From assembly GCA_963743575.1 (NCBI GenBank), contig CAVUQC010000004.1:310001-374000 (forward strand): 64,000 nt of DNA, given 5' to 3'. The position numbers were made by a program, and so were the translations under genes. This document shows positions 28,029-35,130 of this stretch, one piece after another; the stretch's first letter is position 1; each line of letters begins with the position of its first letter. Origin of the DNA: DASUPK01 sp963743575 (GTDB taxonomy: Bacteria > Actinomycetota > Thermoleophilia > Solirubrobacterales > 70-9). The notes under the pieces were generated by a model. The model did not search any database. It was not told the DNA's origin and saw nothing but the letters and a program-made list of their open reading frames with translations.

Positions 28029-28760
28029 CTAGGCCGCGCCGTCCTCCGGGTCGTCAAGCAGCGCCGCACGGAGGAGACGCTCCTCCTCCTCGAACAGATG
28101 GCCAATGGTGCGTTCCCGATCGATGAGGATCCGACGCTTCGTCTCGCCGATCGCCTGGCGCGGTCCCGATGCGATCCGCCCAGCGAGCTCGAGCGCGCGG
28201 GGCATGAGCTCGTCGTCGGGGTGCACGGCGCCGACGATTCCCATTCGCAGGGCGCCGTCAGCGTCGAGCAGGCGGCCGGTCAGGGTGAGCTCGGCGGCGA
28301 GCGGGGCGGGGAGGGCTGCCCTGGCAGCCGCATAGCTGGGAGGGATGCCGCGCGGCAGCTCGGGAAATCCGAAGCTTGCCGCTTCGGCCGCCAGGCGCAG
28401 GTCGCAGAGCAGGGCCAGCGCGAAGCCCCCGGCGAGCGCGGCGCCGTTGACGGCGGCGACCACCGGCCGGGCGCAGTTGGCCACCGCGCGAAAGCAGCCG
28501 ATGCTCGTGTCGACGAGCCGCTCGCGATGCTCGCGGTCGCCGCCGAACTGGGTCGTGTCCATCCCGGAGGAGAAGGCGGGGGGCGCTCCCGTGAGGACGA
28601 CAGCGCCGACCTCCGGGTCCTCGCCGAGCGAGCCGAAGCACTCCATGAGCTCGACCCGCAGGTCGATCGACAGGGCGTTCCGCTTCTCAGGCCGTTGCAG
28701 GGTCACCACGGCGACGTCGTCTCGGCGTTCGAGTGAGAGCAGGCCCGCCATCACAGGCAT
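28029..28760 (-). CDS. enoyl-CoA hydratase/isomerase family protein (crotonase)
   Basis: A protein of 243 residues of the crotonase fold. VVTLQRPEKRNALSIDL begins the fold, AFSSGMDTTQFGG and NGAALAGGFALALLCDLRLAAEAASFGFPEL form the oxyanion hole and CoA site, and the C-terminal helices follow. The catalytic Glu pair typical of enoyl-CoA hydratase is not clearly complete; only the FPEL Glu is evident. Isomerase or another crotonase chemistry is therefore possible. I chose the ATG at 28760 (MPVMAGLLS); 28751 is an alternative. It ends 30 bp before the lipoate ligase start, on the same strand. Confidence 0.83.
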   Translation of the reverse strand: MPVMAGLLSLERRDDVAVVTLQRPEKRNALSIDLRVELMECFGSLGEDPEVGAVVLTGAPPAFSSGMDTTQFGGDREHRERLVDTSIGCFRAVANCARPVVAAVNGAALAGGFALALLCDLRLAAEAASFGFPELPRGIPPSYAAARAALPAPLAAELTLTGRLLDADGALRMGIVGAVHPDDELMPRALELAGRIASGPRQAIGETKRRILIDRERTIGHLFEEEERLLRAALLDDPEDGAA

Positions 28761-28796
28761 GATCTCACCAACACAACGGCCGAAGGAGGAGGAGCC

Positions 28797-29258
28797 TTGA
28801 AGTCGCACACCGACTACATGACGTTCAACACCGAGGGCCGGCGCGAGTTCGTCCGCATCACCGAGAATGTGCAGGCGGCCGTGGACGCGTCCGGGGTCTC
28901 GGAGGGGATGGTGCTCGTGTCCGCGATGCACATCACCGCCGCCGTCTGGGTGAACGACGACGAGCCGGGTCTCCAGGAGGACACCCTGGAGTGGCTCGAC
29001 AAGGTCGCGCCGCCCAGCTGGAAGGAGCCGGCGAACGACGTCGCGCGGGAGCTGCTGCCGGATCCCGGCGACTACCGCCATCACCGCGGCGGCGAGGACA
29101 ACGGCGACGCGCACCTGAAGAACCTGCTGGTCCACCACCAGGTCGTGCTGCCGATCACCGACGGAAGGCTCGACCTCGGACCGTGGCAGGCGGTCTTCTA
29201 CTGCGAGTTCGACGGGCGCCGCTCGAAGCGGCTGGTGATCAAGGTGATGGGCGATTAG
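28797..29258 (+). CDS. YjbQ family protein (UPF0047, secondary thiamine-phosphate synthase)
   Basis: A protein of 153 residues, a clear YjbQ/UPF0047 member. GMVLVSAMHITAAVWVNDDEPGL, then DYRHHRGGEDNGDAHLKNLLVHHQVVLPITDGRLDLGPWQAVFYCEFDGRR with its conserved His and Asp cluster. Some homologues have weak thiamine-phosphate synthase activity; the main cellular role is unsettled. The start is the TTG at 28797, directly after a strong GGAGGAG. It is divergent from the crotonase gene. Confidence 0.9.
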   Translation: MKSHTDYMTFNTEGRREFVRITENVQAAVDASGVSEGMVLVSAMHITAAVWVNDDEPGLQEDTLEWLDKVAPPSWKEPANDVARELLPDPGDYRHHRGGEDNGDAHLKNLLVHHQVVLPITDGRLDLGPWQAVFYCEFDGRRSKRLVIKVMGD

Positions 29259-29264
29259 CTCATC

Positions 29265-29280
29265 GCCCGCAACGGCGGGC
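29265..29280. terminator. stem-loop after yjbQ
   Basis: Perfect 6-bp stem GCCCGC / GCGGGC with AACG loop, just past the YjbQ stop at 29258. It has no T-run, so it could be a weak or Rho-assisted end. Confidence 0.35.
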
Positions 29281-29304
29281 CGGAGCGGCGCCGTTGCTCC
29301 GGCG

Positions 29305-30129
29305 ATGGTGGTCGGCGCCGTGGTCTCCGTGCAATGCGGCTCGGCCGCGGCGACGACCATCTTCGACCAGGTGGGACCCGCTGGCGCCGTGCTCTACCGG
29401 CTCCTCTTCGCCGCGATCCTTCTCCTCGCGATCTGGCGGCCGGCGCCGATGGAGGCGGGGCGCGACGGACTGATCCTCGCGATCGCCTTCGGCGTGACGC
29501 TCGCGGGGATGAATCTCTGCTTCTACGAGGCGCTGGACCGGATCCCGCTCGGAATCGCCGTCACCTTCGAGTTCGTCGGACCGCTGGTGGTCGGCTTGCT
29601 GGGCTCGCGGCGGCCCCTGGATCTGGTCTGGGTGGGATGCGCCGCGGCGGGGGTGCTGCTCCTTACGCGGCCCTCCGGATCGGCGAGCGCCGCCGGGATC
29701 GGCCTCGCGCTGCTGGCCGGCGCGTTCTGGGGCGCCTACATCCTGGCCAGCGCCCGGGTGGGCCGGACGTTTCCCGGGGGCCGGGGGTTGGCGCTCGCAA
29801 TGGGGATCGCGGCGCTGCTGATGATCGTGCCCGGGACTGCCGCCGCCGGAGGGGACCTGCTCAATCCCGGCGCCGCTGCGGTCGGTGCCGCGACCGGCGT
29901 GTTCAGCTCGGTGATTCCCTACTCGCTCGAGCTGGAGGCGCTGAGACGCATCGCGGTGGGGACGTTCGGAGTGTTGATGAGTATGGAGCCGGCGGTCGCG
30001 GCCCTGATCGGGCTGATCGCACTCGGCCAGGATCTCGCGAGCGTCGACGTCATCGGCATCGGCCTGGTGGTGGTCGCCAGCGCCGGCGTGCTGGGATCGG
30101 GCGTGGGGGAGCCGGCTACCGAGGTCTGA
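29305..30129 (+). CDS. EamA/RhtA-type DMT permease
   Basis: A protein of 274 residues with ten hydrophobic helices in two EamA repeats: GAVVSVQCGSAAATTIFDQVGPAGAVLYRLLFAA, then GIGLALLAGAFWGAYILASARVG. MSMEPAVAALIGLIALGQ near the end is typical of the RhtA amino-acid/threonine exporter subgroup. It is probably a plasma-membrane exporter of amino acids or related metabolites. The ATG at 29305 fits the family N-terminus. It is followed immediately by a strong stem-loop at 30131. Confidence 0.85.
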   Translation: MVVGAVVSVQCGSAAATTIFDQVGPAGAVLYRLLFAAILLLAIWRPAPMEAGRDGLILAIAFGVTLAGMNLCFYEALDRIPLGIAVTFEFVGPLVVGLLGSRRPLDLVWVGCAAAGVLLLTRPSGSASAAGIGLALLAGAFWGAYILASARVGRTFPGGRGLALAMGIAALLMIVPGTAAAGGDLLNPGAAAVGAATGVFSSVIPYSLELEALRRIAVGTFGVLMSMEPAVAALIGLIALGQDLASVDVIGIGLVVVASAGVLGSGVGEPATEV

Positions 30130-30130
30130 A

Positions 30131-30153
30131 GCGTCCGGAGCCTTGCCGGACGC
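30131..30153 (+). terminator. stem-loop terminator candidate after the EamA gene
   Basis: Perfect 8-bp stem GCGTCCGG / CCGGACGC with a 7-nt loop, starting 2 bp after the stop codon. No T-run follows, as is common in high-GC actinobacteria. Confidence 0.5.
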
Positions 30154-30218
30154 CGCGAGGGGGGATCCCCTTCGAGCGGCGCCGGCAGGCTCCCGGACGC
30201 GTGGGCTCGCAGCCCTGG

Positions 30219-30293
30219 CTAGAAAACCCGTCTGAACAGATACAGCGCGATCAGGATCAGGATGATTACGATCAGGATGTAGACGATGGACAC
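30219..30293 (-). CDS. single-pass membrane microprotein (24 aa)
   Basis: A very short open frame from the GTG at 30293 to the TAG at 30219. AGGGAGGGAG lies just upstream with 4-5 nt spacing, a strong ribosome-binding site. The product of 24 residues is one hydrophobic helix of Ile/Leu/Val/Tyr/Ala over residues 3-20, ending RRVF. The good SD and strict hydrophobicity argue for a real gene despite its size. Function unknown. Apart from this and the next gene, the 30130-30701 stretch holds only the 30131 stem-loop. Confidence 0.5.
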   Translation of the reverse strand: MSIVYILIVIILILIALYLFRRVF

Positions 30294-30404
30294 CGGGCTC
30301 CCTCCCTTCCGAGTTCGATGACGCCCCTGTTACGAACCTCCGGTTCGCTCCGCCCTGCTTACCCGCGATGCAGCGTCTGAACCCCGGGAGGTTGGAATCA
30401 GGCG

Positions 30405-30608
30405 CTACGCAGCCCTGCGCAGGCGACGGAGCCGGCGACCGAAGCGCAGGCGCGCGAGGCTGGAAATCGCCGGCATCTCCGCCGTCGGCGGTGTCGTGAC
30501 GAGATCGGCGTTCAGCAACGACGGCATGTGGCGCTCGATTTGGGCCGTGAGGCACGACCGACACGAGCACTCAGGAACGGATATGCCTGTGGTTGAACAG
30601 ACCGTCAT
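30405..30608 (-). CDS. small Cys-containing hypothetical protein (67 aa)
   Basis: The frame starts at the ATG at 30608 with AAGGA six bases upstream. The N-terminal third holds five Cys (VCSTTG, then PECSCRSC), which could bind a metal. The middle is polar, and the end is basic (RLRFGRRLRRLRRAA). I do not recognise it. The ribosome site and clustered Cys support coding. It is divergent from the HD-domain gene at 30702. Confidence 0.45.
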   Translation of the reverse strand: MTVCSTTGISVPECSCRSCLTAQIERHMPSLLNADLVTTPPTAEMPAISSLARLRFGRRLRRLRRAA

Positions 30609-30701
30609 CCCAGTTCCTTAAGCCAACGCGACATCACGGTAACTACCTCGGCGGTCGGAATCTCCGCAAATAGCCCAAAACCAGGTGGCTGATGTCGGGT
30701 C

Positions 30702-31568
30702 ATGAATGCCCCAAAGTCGTCCCCTGACAAGATCACGGAAATGGAAGCACAGGGCCCCGATCTGCGCGCCGGTTCGATCGCCGAGGCGGTGGCGAAGTCG
30801 CAGGTGCACGCGCCCACCAGGGGCAACCGCAAGCTGGAGAAGTTCCTTGCGGCGGTGAACGCCGACGAGCGGGTGCGCGCCTGGTGGTACATGGCGCAGA
30901 TCCAGTCGGAACGGCTCGGGATGTCGGATCACTCCTGGGTGCACGTGCAGGTTGTTCTCAATATCTCCCTGCGCCTGTTGCGCCTGCTCGTCAAGGGCGA
31001 CATCGAGCCGGCGATGGTCACCGACCACGGCATGCGCGACCGCGACGCCGAGGTGGTGGTCGCCGGTGGCGCGCTGCTCCACGACGTCGGCATGTCGATT
31101 CACCGAACCGACCACGAGGCCTACAGCCTGTTCATGGTTCAGGATCGCCTGCAATCGCTGCTCGAGGGCGTCTACGAGGAGCCCGAGCGCACCGTGGTGA
31201 GCTCCGAGATCCTGCACGCGATCATCGGTCACCGCCGCCGCGGCGAGCCCTACACGTTGGAGGCGGGGGTGGTGCGCGTCGCGGATGCGCTCGACATGGC
31301 CGAGGGCCGCTCACGAATCCCGGTCGAGGGCGGCCAGTACGGGATCCACGCACTCTCCGCCGCCGCGATCGACGAGGTCCGGATCGAGGCGGGTGACGAG
31401 CGCCCGGTCAAGATCGAGATCGAGATGAACAACTCTGCGGGCATCTTTCAGGTCGATGACCTGCTGGCAACGAAGCTGCGAGGGACGCCGCTGGAGGGAC
31501 ACGTCGAGGTCGTGGCCGAGGTGGCGGGGGAGACCGAAAAGCGCCTGCTGCCGAGCTTCCGGCTCTAG
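30702..31568 (+). CDS. HD domain-containing phosphohydrolase-like protein
   Basis: A protein of 288 residues. The central region has HD-superfamily metal ligands: GMSDHSWVHVQVV (first His), then GGALLHDVGMSIHRTDHE (HD pair), then ILHAIIGHRRRGEPYTLEAGVVRVADALDMAEGRSR (later His and Asp). A C-terminal domain of about 80 residues (VKIEIEMNNSAGIFQVDDLLATKLRGT) is not assigned. It is likely a metal-dependent phosphohydrolase acting on nucleotides or related substrates. The ATG at 30702 lacks a clear SD; 30741 is an alternative. Its TAG lies inside the CTAG that borders the DUF559 element. Confidence 0.82.
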   Translation: MNAPKSSPDKITEMEAQGPDLRAGSIAEAVAKSQVHAPTRGNRKLEKFLAAVNADERVRAWWYMAQIQSERLGMSDHSWVHVQVVLNISLRLLRLLVKGDIEPAMVTDHGMRDRDAEVVVAGGALLHDVGMSIHRTDHEAYSLFMVQDRLQSLLEGVYEEPERTVVSSEILHAIIGHRRRGEPYTLEAGVVRVADALDMAEGRSRIPVEGGQYGIHALSAAAIDEVRIEAGDERPVKIEIEMNNSAGIFQVDDLLATKLRGTPLEGHVEVVAEVAGETEKRLLPSFRL

Positions 31569-31580
31569 GGCCGGAAATTC

Positions 31581-31620
31581 AACTGCGGCTGGGGAATAAG
31601 GGACGAACTGCGGCTGGGGA
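31581..31620 (+). repeat. 15-bp direct repeat at the left end of the DUF559 element
   Basis: AACTGCGGCTGGGGA occurs identically at 31581-31595 and 31606-31620, a 25-bp period. A related inverted version (AACTTCGGTGGGGAA as read inward) lies at the right end near 32666-32680. Confidence 0.7.
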
Positions 31621-31657
31621 AGAGGGCGGTGTCCCGGCCGGGGGGCGAATTTCGGGC

Positions 31658-31701
31658 GATTGCAGCATTGAGGGGGCTATGGCACCCGAATTGCTGCAAT
31701 C
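31658..31701 (+). repeat. left copy of the 44-nt palindrome, containing the DUF559 start codon
   Basis: Perfect 9-bp arms GATTGCAGC (31658-31666) and GCTGCAATC (31693-31701). The 26-nt loop holds the SD-like GAGGGGG and the ATG at 31679. Folding of the mRNA could hide the start. Confidence 0.75.
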
Positions 31702-32689
31702 GACGAGTGGGACGGTTTGGGAGCTCGCTCGGAAGCAGCATGGGGTCATTGCTCGCCGCCAGCTCATTGCGATGGGTTTCACACACGATGCGATCCGTCA
31801 CCGGATTCAACGCGGGCGGCTGCGGCCGATTTGGCGCGGAGTCTTTGCCGTCGGCCGGCCGGAGCTCACCTCACAGGGGCGCTGGATGGCGGCCGTCCTG
31901 GCCTGCGGCACGGGCGCGCTCAGTCATGACTCCGCGGCGGCTCTTTGGGGCATCCGCCGGTCCGGGCCTGCCTTCATTGCGGTGTCCGTCCCACCGAGCA
32001 CCTTCCGCCGCTGCACCGGCATCCGCATCCACCGCCGCGCACTGCCTGCGGCCGACTGCACTCGCCACGCTCGGATCCCGGTGACGACCCCGGCTCGGAC
32101 GCTGATCGATCTGGGCGTGACCCTGGCTACGGAGAATCGTGAGGCGGCGATCAACGAGGGGGACAAGCTCGGCCTGATCGATCCTGAGCTGCTTCGCGAT
32201 GTCGCCGCCGAGCGTCCAGGGTGTCCTGGCGTCGCGGCGGTCAAGGCCGTGCTCGACCGGCACACCTTCGCCCTGACGGAATCGGAACTGGAGCGACAGT
32301 TCCTCCGGTTCGTCCGGCGGGCCAAATTGCCTCGACCTCGGACGCAGCAACGAGTGAACGGCTTCCGAGTCGACTTCCTTTGGGCTGATCTCAGGGTGAT
32401 CGTCGAGACCGACGGCATTCGGTATCACCGAACGGCAACCCAGCGATCAAGAGACAGAATCCGCGACCAGGCGCACGCCGCCGCGGGCTTCGTTGCCCTG
32501 AGATTCACCCACGCCCAGAATCCGCTACGAGCCGGAGCAGGTCATCGCCACGCTTCAAGCCGTCGCCGATCGCTCCCGCAGCACGTCGTTTGCAGCCTTT
32601 CGGGTGCCATAGCCCCCTCAACGCTGCAATCGGCTGGAAAACCTTCCACTCCGGGCGACATCTCCTTCCCCACCGAAGTTCGGCCCTAG
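31679..32689 (+). CDS. AbiEi-type HTH plus DUF559 endonuclease-like protein, frameshifted near the C-terminus
   Basis: Residues about 10-60 form the AbiEi antitoxin-like winged helix (ARKQHGVIARRQLIAMGFTHDAIRHRIQRGRLRPIWRGVFAVG), followed by a middle domain with ALSHDSAAALWGI and PARTLIDLG. From about residue 190 a DUF559 (VSR/PD-(D/E)XK-like) domain carries RVDFLWADLRVIVETDGIRYH and RDRIRDQAHAAAGFVALRFTHAQ. One extra A near 32520 shifts the end. Without it the frame reads IRYEPEQVIATLQAVADRS and stops at 32610-32612, inside the right palindrome. The core catalytic residues precede the shift. Role unknown: nuclease, antitoxin-like regulator or homing function. Confidence 0.8.
   Translation: MAPELLQSTSGTVWELARKQHGVIARRQLIAMGFTHDAIRHRIQRGRLRPIWRGVFAVGRPELTSQGRWMAAVLACGTGALSHDSAAALWGIRRSGPAFIAVSVPPSTFRRCTGIRIHRRALPAADCTRHARIPVTTPARTLIDLGVTLATENREAAINEGDKLGLIDPELLRDVAAERPGCPGVAAVKAVLDRHTFALTESELERQFLRFVRRAKLPRPRTQQRVNGFRVDFLWADLRVIVETDGIRYHRTATQRSRDRIRDQAHAAAGFVALRFTHAQNPLRAGAGHRHASSRRRSLPQHVVCSLSGAIAPSTLQSAGKPSTPGDISFPTEVRP
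32588..32631 (-). repeat. right copy of the 44-nt palindrome, containing the inferred DUF559 stop
   Basis: Arms GTTTGCAGC (32588-32596) and GCTGCAATC (32623-32631) match 8 of 9. Read on the minus strand it equals the left copy at 40 of 44 positions. The unshifted stop TAG is at 32610-32612. Confidence 0.75.
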
Positions 32690-33474
32690 ACGCCGGCGCC
32701 TTTCCCGCCGCGCCCCTCGCCGGCCGCGAAGCGGGCTGCGCCCTTGACGCCGGCGCCGCTGACGGCGCCGCCGATCTCGGCTTCGCGGGCCAGGCCCTCT
32801 TCGAGCGAGAGCGAGAAGCCCTCAAGCGCTGAGCGGCGGTCGGCGAGCATCGTCTCCTGTGGGAACTGGGCGAGGCCCTCGGCCATCTCCAGCGCCCGAT
32901 CGAGATGCTTGCCCGGCGCGACCACCTCGGTGAGCAAGCCCATCGCCAGGGCCTCCTCGGAATCCACGATCCGGCCGGTGATGATCATGTCCAGAGCTCG
33001 GCCCATTCCGACCACGCGCGGCAGGCGCTGGGTTCCGCCGTCGATCAGCGGGACTCCCCAGCGGCGCTCCGGAAAGCCGAGCTGGGCGGTCTCGGTGCCG
33101 ATTCGCAGGTCGCACCAGAGGGCGAGCTCGAGGCCGCCCGCCAGGGCGTATCCCGAGATCGCGGCGATCGTCGGCTTCGGCGAGGTGATCCGGGTGAAGC
33201 CGAGCGGCCCGTGCGGCCGCGGCTTCAGCCACTGCTCCGCGATTCCCTGATCGTCCATCGCGGCGGCGACCGACTTGAGGTCGGCACCGGCGCAGAAAGC
33301 CTGATCGCCCGCGCCGGTCAGGATCATCACCCGCGCCTCGTCGTCGCCCTCGAACTCCCTGTACGCATCGAGCAGCTGGTCGGCCGTCGAGGGATCGACC
33401 GCGTTGCGCCGCTCGGGCCGGTCGATGGTGAGCACCCCGGCGGCGCCGCGCCGCTCATAGGTGACCTCGGGCAT
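32686..33474 (-). CDS. enoyl-CoA hydratase family protein (crotonase)
   Basis: A protein of 262 residues. The crotonase core is VLTIDRPERRNAVDPSTA, the oxyanion region AFCAGADLKSVAAAMDD, SGYALAGGLELALWCDLRIGTETAQLGFPERRWGVPLIDGGTQRLPRVVG with its catalytic Glu region, and a C-terminal helical part ending in a Gly/Ala-rich tail (AARFAAGEGRGGKGAGV). It is probably cytoplasmic and acts on an acyl-CoA. The ATG is at 33474. Its stop is the CTAG at the right border of the DUF559 element, so it was probably tail-to-tail with the HD gene before insertion. Confidence 0.86.
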   Translation of the reverse strand: MPEVTYERRGAAGVLTIDRPERRNAVDPSTADQLLDAYREFEGDDEARVMILTGAGDQAFCAGADLKSVAAAMDDQGIAEQWLKPRPHGPLGFTRITSPKPTIAAISGYALAGGLELALWCDLRIGTETAQLGFPERRWGVPLIDGGTQRLPRVVGMGRALDMIITGRIVDSEEALAMGLLTEVVAPGKHLDRALEMAEGLAQFPQETMLADRRSALEGFSLSLEEGLAREAEIGGAVSGAGVKGAARFAAGEGRGGKGAGV

Positions 33475-33484
33475 GGCGGCGATC

Positions 33485-34747
33485 CTAGCCTGGGGTGGAC
33501 TGCGGCCACTGCTTGAGGAACGGCAGTGGGTCGACCGGCTTGGTGTCGGCGCCGAGCGAGGCCTTTCCGATCCGGACCTCGAAGTGGAGATGCGGCCCGT
33601 CGCAGCTTCCGGTGCAGCCGAGCTGTCCCACGACCTCGCCCGAGTGCACTCGGTCGCCGAGCACGACGGGGGACGGCTTCAGCATGTGCAGGTAGACGAA
33701 GCTGTGGTTGTCCGGGGGGCTGTAGAGGACGACGTAGTTGCCCCGGCCGCCGTCGTCGGGATCGGTCGCCTTGCCCCGATCGACCACGACGCCGTCATGG
33801 ACCGCGATCTCCGGCGTCCCGGTCTTGGCGAAGATGTCCTGCCCCTCGTGGATGTGGCCGTAGCGCGGCGCGCCGAAGCGGTCGATCTTGTCCCCGAAGT
33901 CGTGCGGGCCGAGGATCGGGAAGACGTACCCGCGGACCAGGCCGGTCGGCGTTCCGGGATCGATACCGAAGATCGACGCGCTGTTGAGGAGAGTGCTGTT
34001 GCCGGTCTGGTCGAGTCCCGGGACGGGCAGCCCGAGCGCCGATCCCAGGCCGGCGCCGAGGGCGAGGGCGACCGTGATCGCCAGCCCGGCCTTGGCCGTC
34101 GGCCAGAGCAGGCCACGGCGGCGAGTCGCGACGCGCGCGCGGTTCTCCGCCGCCCGGGCGCGCTTCCTGACAGGCCCCTGAACCCCCGGATCGATCCGGG
34201 CCGTCCGTGTCTTCGCCCGGGGGCGGAGCGCCTCGCGCTCGCGCCGCAGTTTCTCCGTCCGCTCGCGCTGGCGGCGCTCGCGGCTCTCGCGCGCGACCCG
34301 CTCGCGTTCGGCCCGTTCGGCCTCGATCCGCGCGCGCCGCTTCCGCTCGGCCCGGTCCCGCTCGATGCGCTCGCGCTCCAGTCGCTCGGCGACGGGCTCG
34401 CGGCGGGGAAGAGGGATCAGCTCGGCGGGGGCCGGAGGCTCCGGCGCCGAGACGGGAGCCGCCTTCGCGCGCGTCACCGGCTGTGGTGAGGGCTCAGCCG
34501 AAAGCTGTGTCCGCGGGCTCTCGATCCGCTGCCTGCGCTTGCCCTGCCTGCGGGCACGACGGGCGTCGTAGTGCCCCGGACCGGGATCGAACGGTGCCGC
34601 TCCGAACTCGGGATCGAGTTGATGGTCGCGCGGCGCCCGCCTCAGATAGCCGGTCTCGATGCCCGGGTCGAAGCTTCCCTCACCGTCGCCGCCCGCCTGC
34701 GGATGCTGTTGTGGATCGACGACGCCATCGTCCCCTGCCGGCCCCAT
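33485..34747 (-). CDS. M23 family metallopeptidase with charged cytoplasmic coil and membrane anchor
   Basis: A protein of 420 residues. Residues 1-110 are Pro/Gly-rich and polar. Residues about 115-185 are a continuous Arg/Glu helix (ERERIERDRAERKRRARIE and on), likely a coiled coil. A membrane helix lies at about 225-245 (AGLAITVALALGAGLGSALGL). Outside is a LytM/M23 domain: HIHEGQDIFAKTGTPEIAVHDG, NYVVLYSPPDNHSFVYLHM, and GQLGCTGSCDGPHLHFEVRIG with the zinc His motif HLH. It probably cleaves or binds peptidoglycan crosslinks. The ATG is at 34747. Confidence 0.86.
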   Translation of the reverse strand: MGPAGDDGVVDPQQHPQAGGDGEGSFDPGIETGYLRRAPRDHQLDPEFGAAPFDPGPGHYDARRARRQGKRRQRIESPRTQLSAEPSPQPVTRAKAAPVSAPEPPAPAELIPLPRREPVAERLERERIERDRAERKRRARIEAERAERERVARESRERRQRERTEKLRREREALRPRAKTRTARIDPGVQGPVRKRARAAENRARVATRRRGLLWPTAKAGLAITVALALGAGLGSALGLPVPGLDQTGNSTLLNSASIFGIDPGTPTGLVRGYVFPILGPHDFGDKIDRFGAPRYGHIHEGQDIFAKTGTPEIAVHDGVVVDRGKATDPDDGGRGNYVVLYSPPDNHSFVYLHMLKPSPVVLGDRVHSGEVVGQLGCTGSCDGPHLHFEVRIGKASLGADTKPVDPLPFLKQWPQSTPG

Positions 34748-34759
34748 ACAGAGCCGGGG

Positions 34760-35017
34760 CTAACGACTTCCGAGGCGTTCGAGGTCCTTCGTGCGTCTCT
34801 CCTTGCGGTTGTCCAGACGGATCTGGATAAGGGAGAGGACGGTCACGAAGATCGCGAAGAACGCGATCAGCCCGAAGGCGAAGAAGGTGACGACCTTGTC
34901 GTCCGTCCGGCCGTAGACGCCGACGCCGTCGGCGGCGATGGCGGCGGGCGAGAGCATGAGCAGCCCGGCCAGGGCGAGGAGCGGCGGCAGAAGACGACGG
35001 GAGAACTTGCCGAACAT
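34760..35017 (-). CDS. small exported/membrane protein (85 aa)
   Basis: A protein of 85 residues starting MFGKFSRRLLPPLLALAGLL. There is a signal-like first helix ending SPAAIAADG, a short extracellular GVYGRTDDK, then a second helix (VVTFFAFGLIAFFAIFVTVLSLIQIRL) and a basic cytoplasmic tail (DNRKERRTKDLERLGSR). An upstream ATG at 35047 is possible but less natural. It lies 13 bp before the M23 gene on the same strand and is probably co-expressed. Function unknown; it may partner the anchored peptidase. Confidence 0.7.
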   Translation of the reverse strand: MFGKFSRRLLPPLLALAGLLMLSPAAIAADGVGVYGRTDDKVVTFFAFGLIAFFAIFVTVLSLIQIRLDNRKERRTKDLERLGSR

Positions 35018-35130
35018 CCCGGGCAATCTAACGCACCCGCTGGTCATCTCGGGCTGTCAGGTTTTCTTAAGGTGTCGTCACCGCCGGTCGCCTAGGATGC
35101 CGTGCCTCCCGGCCTCGGCCGGCCCCCGGC

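Larger units (their letters stand above)
31569..32685. mobile_element. candidate 1.1-kb DUF559 element with terminal inverted repeats at a CTAG target
   Basis: This 1117-bp stretch is bounded by CTAG on both sides (31565-31568 and 32686-32689). Each CTAG is also the stop codon of the neighbouring gene. Both ends read inward as GGCCG(G)AA.TTC, then AACT.CGG.TGGGGAAG, then a 44-nt palindrome. The two palindromes are inverted copies (40 of 44 identical by eye). The left end has a direct duplication of AACTGCGGCTGGGGA at 31581-31595 and 31606-31620. One gene, AbiEi/DUF559, fills the centre. No recognised transposase is present, so mobility is inferred from structure. Confidence 0.6.

Noticed and set aside
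28005..28035. TTGCAGC next to CTAGGCCG, resembling an end of the DUF559 element
   Set aside because: No palindrome, no outer repeat and no second end nearby. The CTAG is simply a stop codon.
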